Of a DNA stretch of 64,000 nucleotides, positions 21,493 to 33,264 are shown piece by piece. A program made the position numbers and the translations under genes. The number at the start of each line of letters is the position of its first letter. Position 1 is the first letter of the stretch. The notes beneath the pieces are model-generated. The model worked only from the letters and a program-made list of their open reading frames with translations. It had not been told where the DNA came from and did not search any database. The DNA is from Apodemus sylvaticus (Eukaryota > Chordata > Mammalia > Rodentia > Muridae), in assembly GCF_947179515.1 (NCBI RefSeq), contig NC_067481.1, positions 47,003,900 to 47,067,899 on the forward strand, in the 5' to 3' direction.

Positions 21493-22276
21493 GGACTCTT
21501 TTTAAAATAAGTTTTAGAGTATCTTTTATTCTTTGACTATTTCAAACAAGTATAATAATTCTTGATCATATATATCCAAAACTGCCCCCTTTGCATTTTG
21601 TACGTTACTATCTAAAGCACGCTCCTGCATGTTACTTATCAAAGTGGACGCTGACCCTACTCTAGGATCCTACTGTCCGGACGGACCATGTAAATACCTG
21701 ACTGGAAGTGACAACAGAAGAGGGTCAGCTCAGTCTCAGCAGGTCGTCAGCGTGGCCTGTTCTGTAGAAGCCATTCTGCCCCTCCCACAGCATGATTAGT
21801 GAATCCCAAGATCTGCCTTCTAAGTCTTCTAGAATTCTTAATCCCCATTTGTTTATATGTTGAGAGCTGGTTGAATGTGGATGTGACTTGGGCCCCTTTC
21901 TTATGGTCATGATTTTTTTAATGGTTGTTTCTTTGCTTTCCTCTTAACAGTTTTTCCTGATTAAAATTATTTTAGTGTTTGTTTTTTTTTAAGCCATCAA
22001 AGAAGCTTGGTAATGTACGGTTTGTCTCTTAATGTTTCATTCCATTTGCTACTTTGAAGACAACCTGAGATGGCTCATAACAAGACCCCTGTGTAGCAGT
22101 TATATCAGAAACAGACAGAGGGAAAGTGGCTGGGCGGGGATCCGAACCCATTTCCTGCTGATCCCAGATCAATGGGTTGCTCACTGTAGCTTTCTGTTTG
22201 CTTTTAGAGGTGTGAAGAACTGAACTGGTAGTGCCTCTGTGCCAACTCAAATTGTCTCTTTTCTCCCCTCTTGAAG

Positions 22277-22359
22277 CATTGCTATGGCAACAAAAGAGAA
22301 TATGACTTCCCAGAGAGGAATGCTCAAGTCAATTCACAGCAAGATGAACACTCTGGCCA
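22277..22359 (+). CDS. Gosr1: GS28 Golgi SNARE, SNARE-motif exon (residues 182-210)
   Basis: An 83-nt exon following the acceptor TCCCCTCTTGAAG and ending at GCC A|GTATCC. It encodes the core of the SNARE helix: IAMATKENMTSQRGMLKSIH and KMNTLA, with one base left for Asn210. Gln194 in TSQRGML is at the position of the ionic zero layer expected of a Q-SNARE (established for the family, here inferred from alignment by eye). The donor GTATCC departs from GTRAGT and is relatively weak. Confidence 0.96.
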
Positions 22360-23239
22360 GTATCCTTTGTAGAGTGTGGGTGGGTGAAGGGCTGGTTCTT
22401 TCGGTTCTCTGTTTTATTGGGTAGAGGTGTGCGTCATGAACACTGGTAGTGCACTTAGCAGTCGAATTTTGTGGGGACTTCCTTACTTTGTGATAAACTT
22501 ACGTTTAATACCATTTCTAGAGAGCAGCTCACCAGAGATTTCATTATAGAGATTTATATTTATAGAAGTGTTCATAAATTATTTTAGTCCACAGTAGTAT
22601 TCCCTGGGTGTGTTCATAACCACCCCGCCTAACTGTGGCTTAATTGCCACTTTGGAGGCTGTCAGTCACAGGTACCTGGAAGGGGCGGGGACACTTTGGT
22701 GTGCTGTACCTGTTGGTAGAATGTAACTACACCGTCCCAGGGCAGAGGAGAGGCTCTGCTTGTCAGGTGTGACCTCTGCTTTAAAATTTTAGCTTCTCAA
22801 CTTAAAAATAGATAGGATTAGGCCAGAGAAGCTCGGGGTCGGGTTCTTCCACATGACTGTGAGGAAGAACTTGTGATTCTCAAAAGATGAATATCATCTG
22901 GACCATAGTAATTTAAGGGCACTTTTATCCTGATATCTAATTGCCTAAGAAAAAGAATATTGCTTGGCATTTTTCAATCCTTTGTCAATGTTGTTAGTCT
23001 AGTGTAAAAGCACACATCCCAAGGCACGTATGCTCACACATGCTGGGCAGTTTACACAGCACTGCCCTATCCACACCACATTCTCTCATCCCATAAAGGG
23101 AAGAGAGTGGGAACTTTTTGATTTTTTTGCAGATAAAGAAGTAGACTTAAAAAAGCAGCCTGGCCCAAATCCATGGGTCCAGGACAATTTGGCAAAGTGG
23201 AGATTCACATCTTAAATTCCCATGATCTTTCTTTCTCTG

Positions 23240-23512
23240 TGTGCATTGCAAGTTTATGAGGCATACATGTGGAAGTCAGAGGACACCCTCAGACGCCAGT
23301 CCTTGTCTTCCACTTGCTGTGAGACAGAACTTACCCCAGGCTAGCTGGCCCTTAAGCTTCTAGGGCAACTCCTGCCATCTCCCCATAGGAGCATGAAAAT
23401 TACAGGTGCTTGTACTGTGCATTGACATTTTACAGGTGTCCTGGGAACTCGGTTCCTCATGCTTCTATAGTGAGCACTTTCGTCCACTGAGTCATCTCCC
23501 CAGCCCCCAGTA
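23240..23512 (-). mobile_element. B4-like SINE
   Basis: The + strand ends CACTGAGTCATCTCCCCAGC (complement of the tRNA-like head). Internal CCCAGGCTAGCTGGCCCTTA is the B1-like half. Confidence 0.65.
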
Positions 23513-24754
23513 TATTTTCCATAAAATCATCCTTCTGTCCTGCTAGCCCCGTTTCTCTCCTTGTCACCCATGTGTGTTTGAATCTCCAGGACTCACATAC
23601 GGACAATAAATAGAACACAGGGAGACCAAGACAGACCAAAGTACAGAAACGATCAATGTCCACCTTGGTGAGCCAGTGAGCTTTACTGTAGTTACTTCCA
23701 GGGCATGGATGTGGGGTGACGTACAGGAGCAGAAATGACTCAGATGGCTGCATCACCAAGGCCCACTCCAGCATGGGTCACAGCTCACAAAAGCTGCAGA
23801 ACCTGGACACGGTGCACAACCAGCAAGCAGCTCAACAGTTCGGAGAGTCTTTTTCAAGTGACAGTGGTCTAAACCTCCTGCAGGTTGCTGGTCTGGTTTT
23901 AAGAGTCTTCTTTCAACTTGGCTTGTTTGAGACTACTTTCGTGTTAGCTCTGCTTACTCTGGCAGGGAGGGGTCTACTGAATCTGGTCAGTTTCAAGGAC
24001 TTCCTGAGGCAGCTTTGAGTGCTTTAGCTCCCTACAAAATGGGATGTTTCAACCACAGTGAGACCCTTTATCAAAAGTAAAAACAGAAGTAGCACTGGAT
24101 AGTTAGGTTAGTTTGCATACTGGTTGAAACTGAGTTGTCCATTCACTTTTGTTCCATTGTGTTTTTGTGCCTTTCCTCCCTGAAAGTGTCTGTTCCCTAA
24201 GCCCCAAGTCTTCCTAAAGGAGCAGTATCCCCAACCCTAGCACAGTGCCTGCTACAGATAAAGCACTCATCGTTCCAAAAGAGTATGTGTGCTCAGGGCC
24301 TAAAAGACAGCTCATGGCACAGTGCCTGCCATACAGTCATGGGGACCTGGTTTGGTGTCATGTCAGTGTAACCATCAGCAGGACTCTGCTGTTTCCCATG
24401 TCTCCTCCCTCTCTTCACGGACCTTTTGTCTCTGTGTTAGCCTGGCCCTCAGCAACAGGATCTCTCCTTGTGATGACAGAGATGGTTGCTACACAGCTTG
24501 AAGGCCATAGGAAAAGCATAAGCTTTCCAACAGTTGTCACCAAGGCCCAACCTAAACCAGTGCCCATGTCTAGCTTAGCCATTAGCCAAGGGATGGCTGT
24601 TTTACTGTAAGTATAGATGTTTCTGACTGCTCACTCCTGAGCTAGACTATTAGAAATAAGGGAGGGACGGTCTGCACGTGAACTGAGCGAGTGTGCCCAC
24701 CACAGTCTAGGTCTCCTGAGGCCACAACTTTGTTATTTTATTTTTTCATCTCTT

Positions 24755-25400
24755 TCTTTGTGTATGTGTGTGTGAGAGAGGGGGTAGCTGGAGTTATGGG
24801 TAAACTTCCCAGTATGGGTTATGGGCTGTGGGAAACAGAACTTGAGTCTTCTGGCAGAGCAGCAAACATTCTTCTGAGCCTGGGAGAAAATATCAGCTTA
24901 GAACCCCAAGACCAGGTTCTCAGACCAAAGGAGAGTTATTTTCCCCAGAGGGACAGAGGACAAAGAATAAGAGACACAGACAAAAGATGGAGGATAAGGG
25001 CAAGGAGTGGGGAGTGAGGGCGAGGGGGCGGGTGTCTGTCCTGGAATGGAACAGACGACTGCCTCTGGATGCCCAGAGCAGATGGCGGTTTGCAAAGGTA
25101 AGCCATGGGAAACCCCATCCTAGGGTGAGGTGTCTGATTGAATTGGGCGTCTTAATTAGGTGAGCCCAGGGGCGCTTTCAGTTGCTGCATTTAATATGTT
25201 GATAGCTGGACCTTGGTAGTCAGCCTCAGGAGAGCAAGTGGCCGAGTAAGGGAATAAGTAGCCCCTGGTGGCGAGCTCAGGACTGTGAGCCAACGTTCTT
25301 GGCAAGGCAGAGGGGATCAGGGAGAAGCGCAAGGCCTGCCAGAGCCGGGTTTACCCTGCTCCACTGGCCGGAGTCCCTTCAAACCATCTCTCTAGCACAG
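24755..25400 (-). mobile_element. B3/B4-type SINE interrupted by an LTR-like insertion
   Basis: The left remnant ends CAGAGCAGCAAACATTCTTC and the right remnant reads AAACCATCTCTCTAGCAC, the complement of the SINE head. About 510 bp of unrelated sequence separates them. Confidence 0.45.
24872..25380. mobile_element. Candidate solo LTR-like insertion
   Basis: A 0.5-kb block with an A/G-rich left part (CAGAGGGACAGAGGACAAAG) and a G/C-rich right part. It resembles reversed rodent ERV LTRs that I have no exact name for. CTTCT and CTTCA at the two borders could be a decayed target duplication. Confidence 0.4.
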
Positions 25401-25884
25401 TGATAAAATTTTATATCACCAAAGGATATTTTATACCTGATTTAGACAAGAAAAAGTGAAGGATTTTTTTTCTGTAGAAAAGTTTTTGCTTTGTAAAAGG
25501 TTTGTCTCTTCTGTTCTTGTGTACTGATCCTGATTTTTAAAAACTGTTTCTCAGATGTCCCTTTTTTTTTCCTTCAGAGCTACACTAATGCCAGTAGCAT
25601 GTGTTCTAGACACTGAGGACATTTAGAGTCAGGATCGTATAGCGCATAGACTCTGTAGAGCCAGAGGGGACACACACTGGCCTTCCTCAGGGAGGGACGT
25701 GGTCATGGGTCTTTTTGAACCTGATGTAATGTCTCCATCAATAAAGAAGGACATCGTCACAGAAAGGTTTACCAGTGAAGCAGCTTTGGTCTCCACGTGC
25801 AGGGAGTGTGTTCATGGCTTGACACACTAAAATGTGGGTGGGATGTTACCAGTCCAAAATGGAAATCTTCCTAATCCTCCACAC

Positions 25885-26036
25885 TCCTCCCTCCCTCCCT
25901 CTCCCTCACTTTCCCACTTTCCCTCTCTCTTTCTCTCTCTGTCCCTCCTCCCCCCCCCCTCTCTACACACACACACACCACACCACACCACACCACACCA
26001 CACCACACCACACACACACTTTGGTTTTGGTTTTGG
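25885..26036. repeat. (CCCT)n, (CA)n, (CCACA)n and (GGTTTT)n low-complexity block
   Basis: Pyrimidine-rich, then CA-rich, then CCACA pentamers, then GGTTTT hexamers. The ORFs here are artefacts. Confidence 0.92.
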
Positions 26037-26039
26037 TTT

Positions 26040-26185
26040 TGTTGATTTCAAGACAGGATTTTTTTTGCGTACCCCCGACTGTCCTGGAACTCACTTTGTA
26101 GACTAGACTGGCCTCAAGTTCATAGAGATCTGCCTGCTTCTGCCTCCCTGGTGCTGGAATTAAAGGTGTGAGCCACAGCAATTTC
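26040..26185 (-). mobile_element. B1 SINE
   Basis: CAAGACAGGATTTTTTTTGC, CTGTCCTGGAACTCACTTTG and TGCTGGAATTAAAGGTGTGA. Confidence 0.85.
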
Positions 26186-26600
26186 CCTTTTCTTTGTTCC
26201 CTAAATAGAGCACTCCAGCACTTCCCTGCTACAGTGTGCTGGCCGCAGCAAGGGAAAGTGTCTGAGTGAGTCATCAGTGCGGAGCCCTGCCTGGGGTTGA
26301 GAGAACCTGGTGTTCTTCGGAGCTTCTGAGGAGAGGATGTGGGTGGAGCCCACTCACACCCAAGCCCAGGAGCTCCAGTGGATCCTAGCGGCTGTTGTTA
26401 TTTTCTCCACTGACTCCCTTCCCATTGTTCTGACCGCACCATCCACAGACTGGGTGGACAGAGTCTCCCAGCTGGGATGCAGGTTGTTCCTCTCTCGTCC
26501 TTGGCTGTTTATGGACTGCACTGATGACTGTTTGTGATTCCTGTAACTTTTCATTAAAGAGGCCTCTCTCAAGTATGACCTTAACCAAGGTTTCCCAAAG

Positions 26601-26725
26601 ACCGCTTTCCCGCCGTGAACAGCCTGATACAAAGGATCAACCTCAGGAAGCGGCGTGACTCGCTGATCCTTGGAGGTGTCGTTGGCATCTGTACCATCCT
26701 GTTGCTGCTGTATGCCTTCCACTGA
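26601..26725 (+). CDS. Gosr1: GS28 Golgi SNARE, last coding exon with membrane anchor (residues 210-250 and stop)
   Basis: The exon starts after TTTCCCAAAG with two bases that complete Asn210. It encodes RFPAVNSLIQRINLRKRRD, a basic juxtamembrane stretch, then about 20 hydrophobic residues (SLILGGVVGICTILLLLYAF) and a final His before TGA at 26723-26725. The single C-terminal membrane segment makes GS28 a tail-anchored Golgi protein. A nearer AG (CCAAGG, ten bases upstream) would break the frame, so the AG at 26599-26600 is the functional one. The long - strand ORF over this exon is only its shadow. Confidence 0.97.
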
Positions 26726-27146
26726 AAGCACAGCCCCAGGACTCTGCCCACCACCTTCATGGCCTGATCTAGAGTGGGGAACCTGCGAAGGAGAAAGACC
26801 AACTCGGCCATGAGCCCGCCAGCAGATGAATTCTAAACCGCACCGTGGCTTTGACCTGGTCGGACTGAGCTGAGCCACGGGTCTTCTGTGCTCTTTTCTA
26901 ATACACATTACTCTGTTTTTAATTTTAAAAACAACACAAGGTTCCAGTTGCTTGTGTCTCCCTAGGAGGTAAGCAGGCCAAGCTGAGAGTCTGGGCTTCA
27001 GTGACTGGTGAAGCCAGGTGGGCAGCGGGCCTCAGAGCTGACGCCTCACAGCACCCGGCTTTCTGCGGGCCTCAGAGCGGACGCCTCACAGCACAAGCTC
27101 TCTACATCCAAAGATGGCTTCGCTTTCAGCCACGAGATTGGATGTG

Positions 27147-27152
27147 AATAAA
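27147..27152 (+). terminator. Gosr1: Poly(A) signal AATAAA, proximal
   Basis: GTGAATAAAAGTAATTGTTG, with a T/G-rich stretch 15-25 nt downstream, 422 nt after the stop codon. A good candidate for the short mRNA form. Confidence 0.7.
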
Positions 27153-28449
27153 AGTAATTGTTGTCCTTTTATTTAACACTTGTGATGAGAAATCAGCTGT
27201 CCTTTGCTGATATTCTGTGATCTATATTCTATTCTGTGTCCCTAACTCTTGGCAGTCAAGAAAAATTCCATTTCCCACGGGTTCTGTAAGATGTTGGTAG
27301 GTCAGCTTCATGTTTGAGGCTGTTTGAAATGGAGAGCACTGTAGAAAGGGCGCCTCCTTTCTGTTTCAGTTGTGAGCACTGGGTCAACTGTACCGCCGCC
27401 AACACACCAGAATGGCAGTCCTTGCGAAGGAGCTGGCCATTGCTTTATTATTTCTTCCATTGGGCTAATATTTGCTCGTATATGATAAAATTGCATTTCC
27501 ACTGACAGGCAGTCAGTGTCTGCCATTGCCCCTAGTGGTCCCATATCATGTGAAGCCTAATATTAGGAACTGAGGGAAGGGACGTGGTTCTCAGTGAGGC
27601 CTGCTCGTGAGCCACCGTGAGAAGACAGTGAGGGGTGGCTCTCTGGGCTTTCCTGTCAGTGTGGTATAGCCTGTGGCAGGGTGAGCACGAGCCTGGGGTC
27701 CCAGTGCTCTGCCCTGTGCAGATCTATCCCTTCTTCCTCTGCTGGCCCCCTCCTACCTGCAGGCCTCAGGGTGGCCACTGCAGAGCCTGTGGCTCCTACC
27801 TGCACCTCTGTTACTTTGGACAGTGACAGAATTGTGAATGCTGCTCAAGGTTAGCCATTTCTCAGCATCTGTAAATTGGTAACTTGTCATACTGAACTAG
27901 CAGATAGTGTAAAGGCTCCAATCTGTGCTCACCAAGAGAGAAGGCTGCTGGTCCCCCTGGAATGTCCTCTGCACATTGTCCATATTGTCCTAGCAGTGCG
28001 AGGATATTAGAGTATAGCTCTTCACCATGCTATGGTGTGGGATGGCGCCTCTGGGCCAACTTGATACATATACTGCTCATGGATAGACTGACACCCAGTC
28101 TGGGACTGACTGACAGATTTGACATTCATTGAAGTGTTAGCATATTCTGGGTATGAAAGGCATTTGATATATTTTTCTTAATTATGGGGTTTATTTTTCT
28201 AAATATGGGTTAATCAGCTTGTTGACTGGGCATGCCCTTAAAAGGAAATTAAATTTCCCTCTGTTGTCCTTAAAGAATCAGGGAAGTTTGTTTGTTAAAT
28301 TCTCTTTGAGAGAACAGAACTTCTCTTCCCTGATACTTCATTATCTTTGATTTTTTTCAAAGGGTCTTGATTGGCAGTTGTGCCTCAGCTAGACTTTATG
28401 GGACTTTGGTTGTTATATAGTGGGCATATATAAAATCTGAAGTATCGTA

Positions 28450-28455
28450 AATAAA
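28450..28455 (+). terminator. Gosr1: Poly(A) signal AATAAA, middle
   Basis: CGTAAATAAAGTTATTTATT lies about 1.7 kb after the stop. The downstream T-rich stretch is moderate. Confidence 0.5.
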
Positions 28456-30166
28456 GTTATTTATTTAAATACACAGCCAGTCTTTTCCACTGGTTTGATT
28501 ACCTGTTTCATTCACTAAAGCTAATGAGGCAGTGAAAGCGAGGCCATGGCCTGCTCCACAGCCGGGCAGCCCAGGAGGCTGTGCTCAGATGAACAAATGG
28601 AATTATGTTGCTTGTTTTCTTTTTGAGTAAATCAGTTCTTTCAAAGAACCCTAGTTGTAGATGCTGGGGTCTGACCTTCCATTGTGGTGTCCTAGAAGGA
28701 AGACTGCTCTCCCTTCTGGTTCCACCCTGTACAGGACCCTGTGATTGCCCATTGGAACTTCAGTTTTATGACATTCAATTTTTTTTTTCAAGTTTGTTTC
28801 TGCCATTTTGGGCTTACCCAGTTGTCAGGCTTAGGCGTCGGCAGTGAAGAGTTTCCTGTCAGAGCCTGAAGTAAGAGCATTTTTTTATTTGTGACCCCAA
28901 TGAACTGTTGCCCCCTCAGCCATAGTTATTACAGAGTACCTTTTCTTAAAAGATAGATTTTTAGTAACAGTTCCAAACTTCCCACTTCATTCAAAGATAT
29001 GAAAAATGGAAACAGCAGAAAATCCCCAGTGCATTTGTCTGCCCTGGCTTGAGAGAGTCTCACTGTTCAGCCCTGGCTGGCCTTCAACTCCTGCCTCAGC
29101 TTCCTGAGACCCTTGGGCTGCCCCCTGATGTATATCACCAACCCTGGCTTCAAACAGTAAATTTCCTCAGTCCCTCATATGTCCCAGTGACTTAGTAAAG
29201 ACGTGCAGTGCATGAGATCCAAAGGCTCCTACCTGGTTCACCTTTGAGTTTTCCCTTCTCCTTGGTACCAACATTTACTTTGGTTGAGAATGCCTTTTGG
29301 CTTCTTGTTGGCACTCAGATCAGAAGTGGGGACGGGCGAGGAGGAGCTGCTCTTGAGGACGCTTCTGGACCTGACTGTGATAGCTGAGCGCTTCCATGCT
29401 GGGCGTGGGAATGCGAACGTGCACTGAGCCCTGTGGAGTTGAGGTGCCTTGGCCTTCACCACATCACTGTCCTGTCTTACTGCTGATGATCTCAGCCTGA
29501 GGCGGTGGCTTTTAAGAATGGGTCTAGCCTTGCCAACTTCTAATACTTCCTTCCATCTGTCTTTAGATAGAGTTTTGGAAATTCACTGAGCTCTTGATCT
29601 TGTACTGTTAAGCAGTCGGGGTACATGGCCAGCCCAGGTCACTTGTGGCAGATGTAACAGAGGAAGCAACCCTACCCAAATGACAGATTGTGCGCCATTC
29701 TCATTTTACAGTAGAGGGCATTATTTGGCCTGATCTCCAAAAAGATGTAACGTGTCCCACTGCAGTCCCAAACTCACTCCTTCCCTCAGAGAGAATGGGG
29801 GACAAGAAGCAAGGTCTATGCATGATAATCTGGTGAAACGATGGGGAAGTTGAGCCATGGCTTAAAGAATGTTTTTTAATCTGATCTAAAACTCTTAGTA
29901 CCAAAATATTTGTACCACACCCTAGTAGCTCCTAGTGATGGGGAAATCAGTTCTGATCATACTTTATTCCAATGGAAGACGATTGATTCCTTGTGAAAAA
30001 TGCCAATACAGATTTTTTTTAATCTATTCTTTTCCGAATGCACTTTCTAATTTTTTGCTTTTAAAATAGCGTCTTGGAACCAAGATTATTGTATTTTTAC
30101 TTAATTTTTGTTCTCATCTAAATGTGCATTTTCTGACTGTATAGAAGAAACTTTGTTATATAATTT

Positions 30167-30172
30167 AATAAA
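30167..30172 (+). terminator. Gosr1: Poly(A) signal AATAAA, distal
   Basis: ATTTAATAAATTAAATATC is followed by GTCTGTGGTTGTC, a classic G/T-rich downstream element. It is the last signal before repeats resume. Confidence 0.7.
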
Positions 30173-30307
30173 TTAAATATCTAAATAGCCATGTCTGTGG
30201 TTGTCTACTTTGTTGAGATAACTGAGCCCCTCTGGGATTGTGACATCATTTCTGCAAGGATGTCTCTACAGTTGGGTGGTGTTTGGGCCCAAAGATGAAG
30301 GAGAAGG

Positions 30308-30486
30308 TTTGAAGAAATGGCTCGGTGGTTAAGAGGACTGACTGGCTGCTCTTCCAGAGGACCTGGGTTCAATTCCCAGCACCTACATGGCAGCTCACAA
30401 CTGTGTCATGCCTCTTCTGGCCTCTGGGTGCCAGGCATATACATGGTGCAGACAAACACACAGGTAAAGCACCCACACACATAATT
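30308..30486 (+). mobile_element. B3 SINE
   Basis: AAATGGCTCGGTGGTTAAGA, GTTCAATTCCCAGCACCTAC and GCCTCTTCTGGCCTCTGGG. Confidence 0.9.
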
Positions 30487-30487
30487 T

Positions 30488-30685
30488 ATTTTTGTTTTGT
30501 TTTGTTTGTTTGTTTGTTTTATTTATTTTTTGATTTAGTTTTTTTCGAGACAGGGTTTCTCTGTATAGCCCTGGCTGTCCTGGAACTCACTCTGTAGACC
30601 AGACTGGCCTCGAACTTAGAAATCCTCCTGCCTCTGCCTCCCAGATTGCTGGGAGTACAGGCGTGTGCCACCACCGCCCAGCCAT
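30488..30685 (-). mobile_element. B1 SINE with T/G-rich tail
   Basis: The (TTTG)n tail is followed by CGAGACAGGGTTTCTCTGTA, GGCTGTCCTGGAACTCACTC and CCACCACCGCCCAGCC. Confidence 0.92.
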
Positions 30686-30875
30686 AATTTGTTTTTAAAG
30701 AAGGATAAAATGTCTGATGAAATGTGATGATGAAATGTGTATTTTTGTCAAAAAGTATGTCCTCATTCTCCTTAAATGACTTGTTGAACTTGATTCTCCA
30801 GAACATGGAAATGCCTCATTTTTCGGGCCCTGAACCAGACATTCTTATTCTGTCTCTTACAATGGCACTGCCAAG

Positions 30876-30955
30876 GCTGCCTGTGGCTCAGTAGTAGAGC
30901 ACTCGCTGAGCACACGCAGGGCTCCAGCTTTGAGTCCTAGCACCACAAAAGCTAA
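30876..30955 (+). mobile_element. ID SINE
   Basis: CTGTGGCTCAGTAGTAGAGC, ACTCGCTGAGCACACGCAG and TTTGAGTCCTAGCACCAC. Confidence 0.75.
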
Positions 30956-31321
30956 CACTATAATGTGTGCGATCCGTGTAGACAAAGTTCAGCCTAGTAA
31001 ACCGTACTGATGTCTTCATGCCTGAGTTACGTACCCCAAGACTAACGAGAGCGTTGCCTCGCTGCAGAGGGAAGCCCTGCTCCCTGCAGCAGCCCGCACT
31101 CCACCTTGTTCTCTCTGACCAGGTTCTCCCTTCTTCCTCAGCACGTAGCCATTCCTCTTCCTTGGGGATCCTGACCTTGTGAATAAGTGCACATTCCCGT
31201 GTGGACAGAGATAGCACCCGAGACCTTCCTGTGGGGAGCCTTTCCATTCCATAGATTGGAAACATGGTGAGCTTTGCTTGGCCATTGAATGAGCTGTAGA
31301 AGGATTTGAGTCTCGCAGGCT

Positions 31322-31402
31322 TGTTTTCTCCGGCTAGGATGGAACCCAGGATTTTGTGCGTGTTAGACAAGTGTTCTAACCACTGAGCTGTGTCCCCTGC
31401 TC
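31322..31402 (-). mobile_element. ID SINE
   Basis: Complement of ID: GATGGAACCCAGGATTTTGT, GTTAGACAAGTGTTCTAACC and ACTGAGCTGTGTCCCC. Confidence 0.75.
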
Positions 31403-32620
31403 ATGAGGGCTCAGTGAAGTCAACTCTTAACACTAGTTTCACAAAGACTTTTAACTCTAGCTGCCAGATTAAGAAATACGGAAAATAAAAATCACTGGTT
31501 TTGCTTCGGAAGTAATCACTTAGGATTTTATAGCCTTTTTATTTCAAAGCCCTGCCATTAGCCAAGTGCTTGACGAAAAAGTCCCATCTGTAAGGTGCGT
31601 TTGCTTGTGAACCTGGTGAACTGCAGTGACAGCAGAGGAAACGCTTAGGTCGCTGGCTTAGAGCACAGCTTCCCTCTGCCCTCTCTCACCCTCTTTAGCC
31701 CTTGGTTTTCCCTGGCCGGGAACATGGCCATCCAAGCAAAGGCAATCGTGCCTTTCTGAAGGTGAGCTTCTGCGGGTGTGTGGTGGCTAGTGGCGGCTGC
31801 TGTGTCAACTTGCTCAGCCCTTTCCTCTCAAAGGCCCTGGTCTCACAGCAAGAGATGCGTAGTGGTAGCAAGTCTGTTGCTGGAAGCTGAGGACATTTTC
31901 CTTAGCATGAAAGCCAAGAGAAAAACAAATCTCCTCCTCCTCCTCCTGTGCACAGAGCTGGGCCAACAGGATTCTAAACTGTGGCTACAGTCCCCCAGCT
32001 CAGCTGACTCACTCCGTGTGCAAAGCTCTTTTCTGTGCTAACCCAGAAGACACTAGACTCTAAAAGGCCAGGTGCTGAAGTCTTAACTTTCTGCTTAGAT
32101 GGATTCCCATGATGGTTAGAAGGCGTTCTCCTGCAATGATCCTTTGATCACTGGTCCTGACATCTGTGTGGTTTTCCATTTGACTCTTAACCCATTTGTT
32201 TTAGAAATTTTCAAACACCCAGCCTTTTGCAGAAATTGCCAAAGTCCTGAGGAACACACGAATATGGTTGGGGCCTGCTTTTAACCCATGGCCAAGAGGG
32301 ATTTACACAGTTGTCTCCTAAAACTTAGAGGCCTCAGCACAAAGGTGGTATTCTCCCTTTCTTCACCCTAGAATAAATAAATCCTCCATTCTCTGTCTCA
32401 CAAACTGGACCTGGTCCCCATGGCCTGACTGGCAGCTGCTGTGGCCAGGGGTCCTGCCTCTCTGCTTAACCTCTCCCGGAACCCTGCAAGTAGCAGCTTA
32501 ACTTAGCTTCCTGAACAGCCCTCGGCCTGTCCTGACTGGTGAAGAGCATCCGTGGTCCCCGAGTGTCTAGCAAAGTGTGTGAAGGAAGGATAAAAAATTC
32601 CTCCCCTGGGCAAGACAATA
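31403..32620. other. Intergenic sequence without clear repeats
   Basis: No SINE, LINE or supported exon seen. Small ORFs at 31702-32041 lack any protein or splice evidence. Confidence 0.5.
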
Positions 32621-33056
32621 TCCACCCCTCCCTCCTGTGGTCTCAACAAACTGAGGAACAATTCCCTGGAAGTTGACCCTGAGAACCAATGAGCTCATTA
32701 GGTTTGCTTACAGAGCAGTGGGTGAGGGTTTGTGGGTAGGAGCATGGGTGGCCTTAAAGCAGCTGTACAGGAAGGTCTACAACCAGCATGGATGACGCTG
32801 CATGGGGCTAAACCTTCCCCTGGTCCTTCCCAGACTGTGGAGTCTAGCCCTTCCTTAGGCCATGTGCATTGAGGGCAGAGGTGTATACAACCGGTAAGGA
32901 GTGGTGGATACTCGGACGAGAGTCCCATGAGCTCCCCAACCCTCCCTTCTGGGAACACCAAAGTCAATGAGCCATCTATGCTGATCTTTTGTAATCGGAC
33001 CCATATGAACTCCTGAAGTCAGTGGCAGTTTGGTTCAGAGGGTGGCCCTAACCCAA
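32621..33056. mobile_element. Unnamed interspersed repeat, copy 1
   Basis: Its segments recur in the same order and orientation at 35335-35795: GTGGGTGAGGGTTTGTGG / GAGTGAGAGTTGATGAAC, GTGGTGGATACTCGGACGAG / GGTGGCTGGATACCCTGGTG and TGAACTCCTGAAG / TGAACTCCTAAAG. Confidence 0.55.
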
Positions 33057-33262
33057 TAGTTGTCAGCCTGTAGGTCGTGACCCCTTTGGGGCTGAACAGC
33101 CCCTTTCACAGGGGTCACCTAAGACCACTGGAAAACACAGATAATTGACATTGCAATTCATAACAGTAGCACAATTATAAAGCAGCATTGAAAATGATTT
33201 ATGGTTGGGGGTTACCACAATATGAGGAACTGTATTAAATGGTCACACTTGAGAACCACTGC
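33057..33262 (-). mobile_element. URR1 (hAT-Charlie-type) DNA transposon fossil
   Basis: The + strand starts near GTTGTCAGCCTGTAGGTCGT and ends CACTTGAGAACCACTG, the reversed terminal repeat. Internal GTCACCTAAGACCA and TTGCAATTCATAACAGTAGC match the copy at 16868. Confidence 0.85.
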
Positions 33263-33264
33263 CC

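Larger units (their letters stand above)
19303..22276 (+). other. Gosr1 intron; one SINE-like copy, one B1, otherwise unique
   Basis: From 19830 to 21330 no rodent SINE is visible. The - strand frame at 20117-20311 looks protein-like but has no ATG, no splice context and no recognised homolog. Confidence 0.6.
22360..26600 (+). other. Gosr1 last intron
   Basis: Holds the repeats listed at 23240-26185. The interval 22360-23230 is unique sequence without supported genes. The short ORFs at 23716-24610 show no splice or protein support. Confidence 0.6.
1..30190 (+). other. Gosr1: Gosr1 transcription unit, 3' part (exons, introns, 3' UTR)
   Basis: Seven exons on the + strand splice in frame with GT-AG borders and encode residues 52-250 of GS28 (Golgi SNAP receptor complex member 1). 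GS28 is a Qb-SNARE of the Golgi that pairs with syntaxin-5-type partners in ER-Golgi and intra-Golgi vesicle fusion. I recognise the protein from its continuous sequence (for example DTTPLLNGSSQDRMFETMAI and the tail ILLLLYAFH). The introns are 259, 3961, 2717, 9708, 2974 and 4241 bp. The exons for residues 1-51 and the promoter are upstream of the window. The 3' end is set at the last AATAAA before the first downstream SINE (30308) and is an inference. Confidence 0.96.
26726..30190 (+). other. Gosr1: Gosr1 3' UTR (proximal to distal forms)
   Basis: About 3.5 kb with no recognisable SINE, LINE or microsatellite, in a window where SINEs otherwise occur every few hundred bases. It ends just before the B3 at 30308. 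That pattern fits transcribed, constrained UTR sequence. The short ORFs in it are not supported. The extent is inferred from poly(A) signals and repeat absence. Confidence 0.7.

Noticed and set aside
26354..26908. 184-codon - strand ORF over the last Gosr1 exon
   Set aside because: Shadow of the true + strand exon and 3' UTR; no recognisable domain.
31016..31370. 160- and 89-codon - strand ORFs
   Set aside because: The longer frame begins and ends in two ID SINEs of opposite orientation; no protein similarity recognised.
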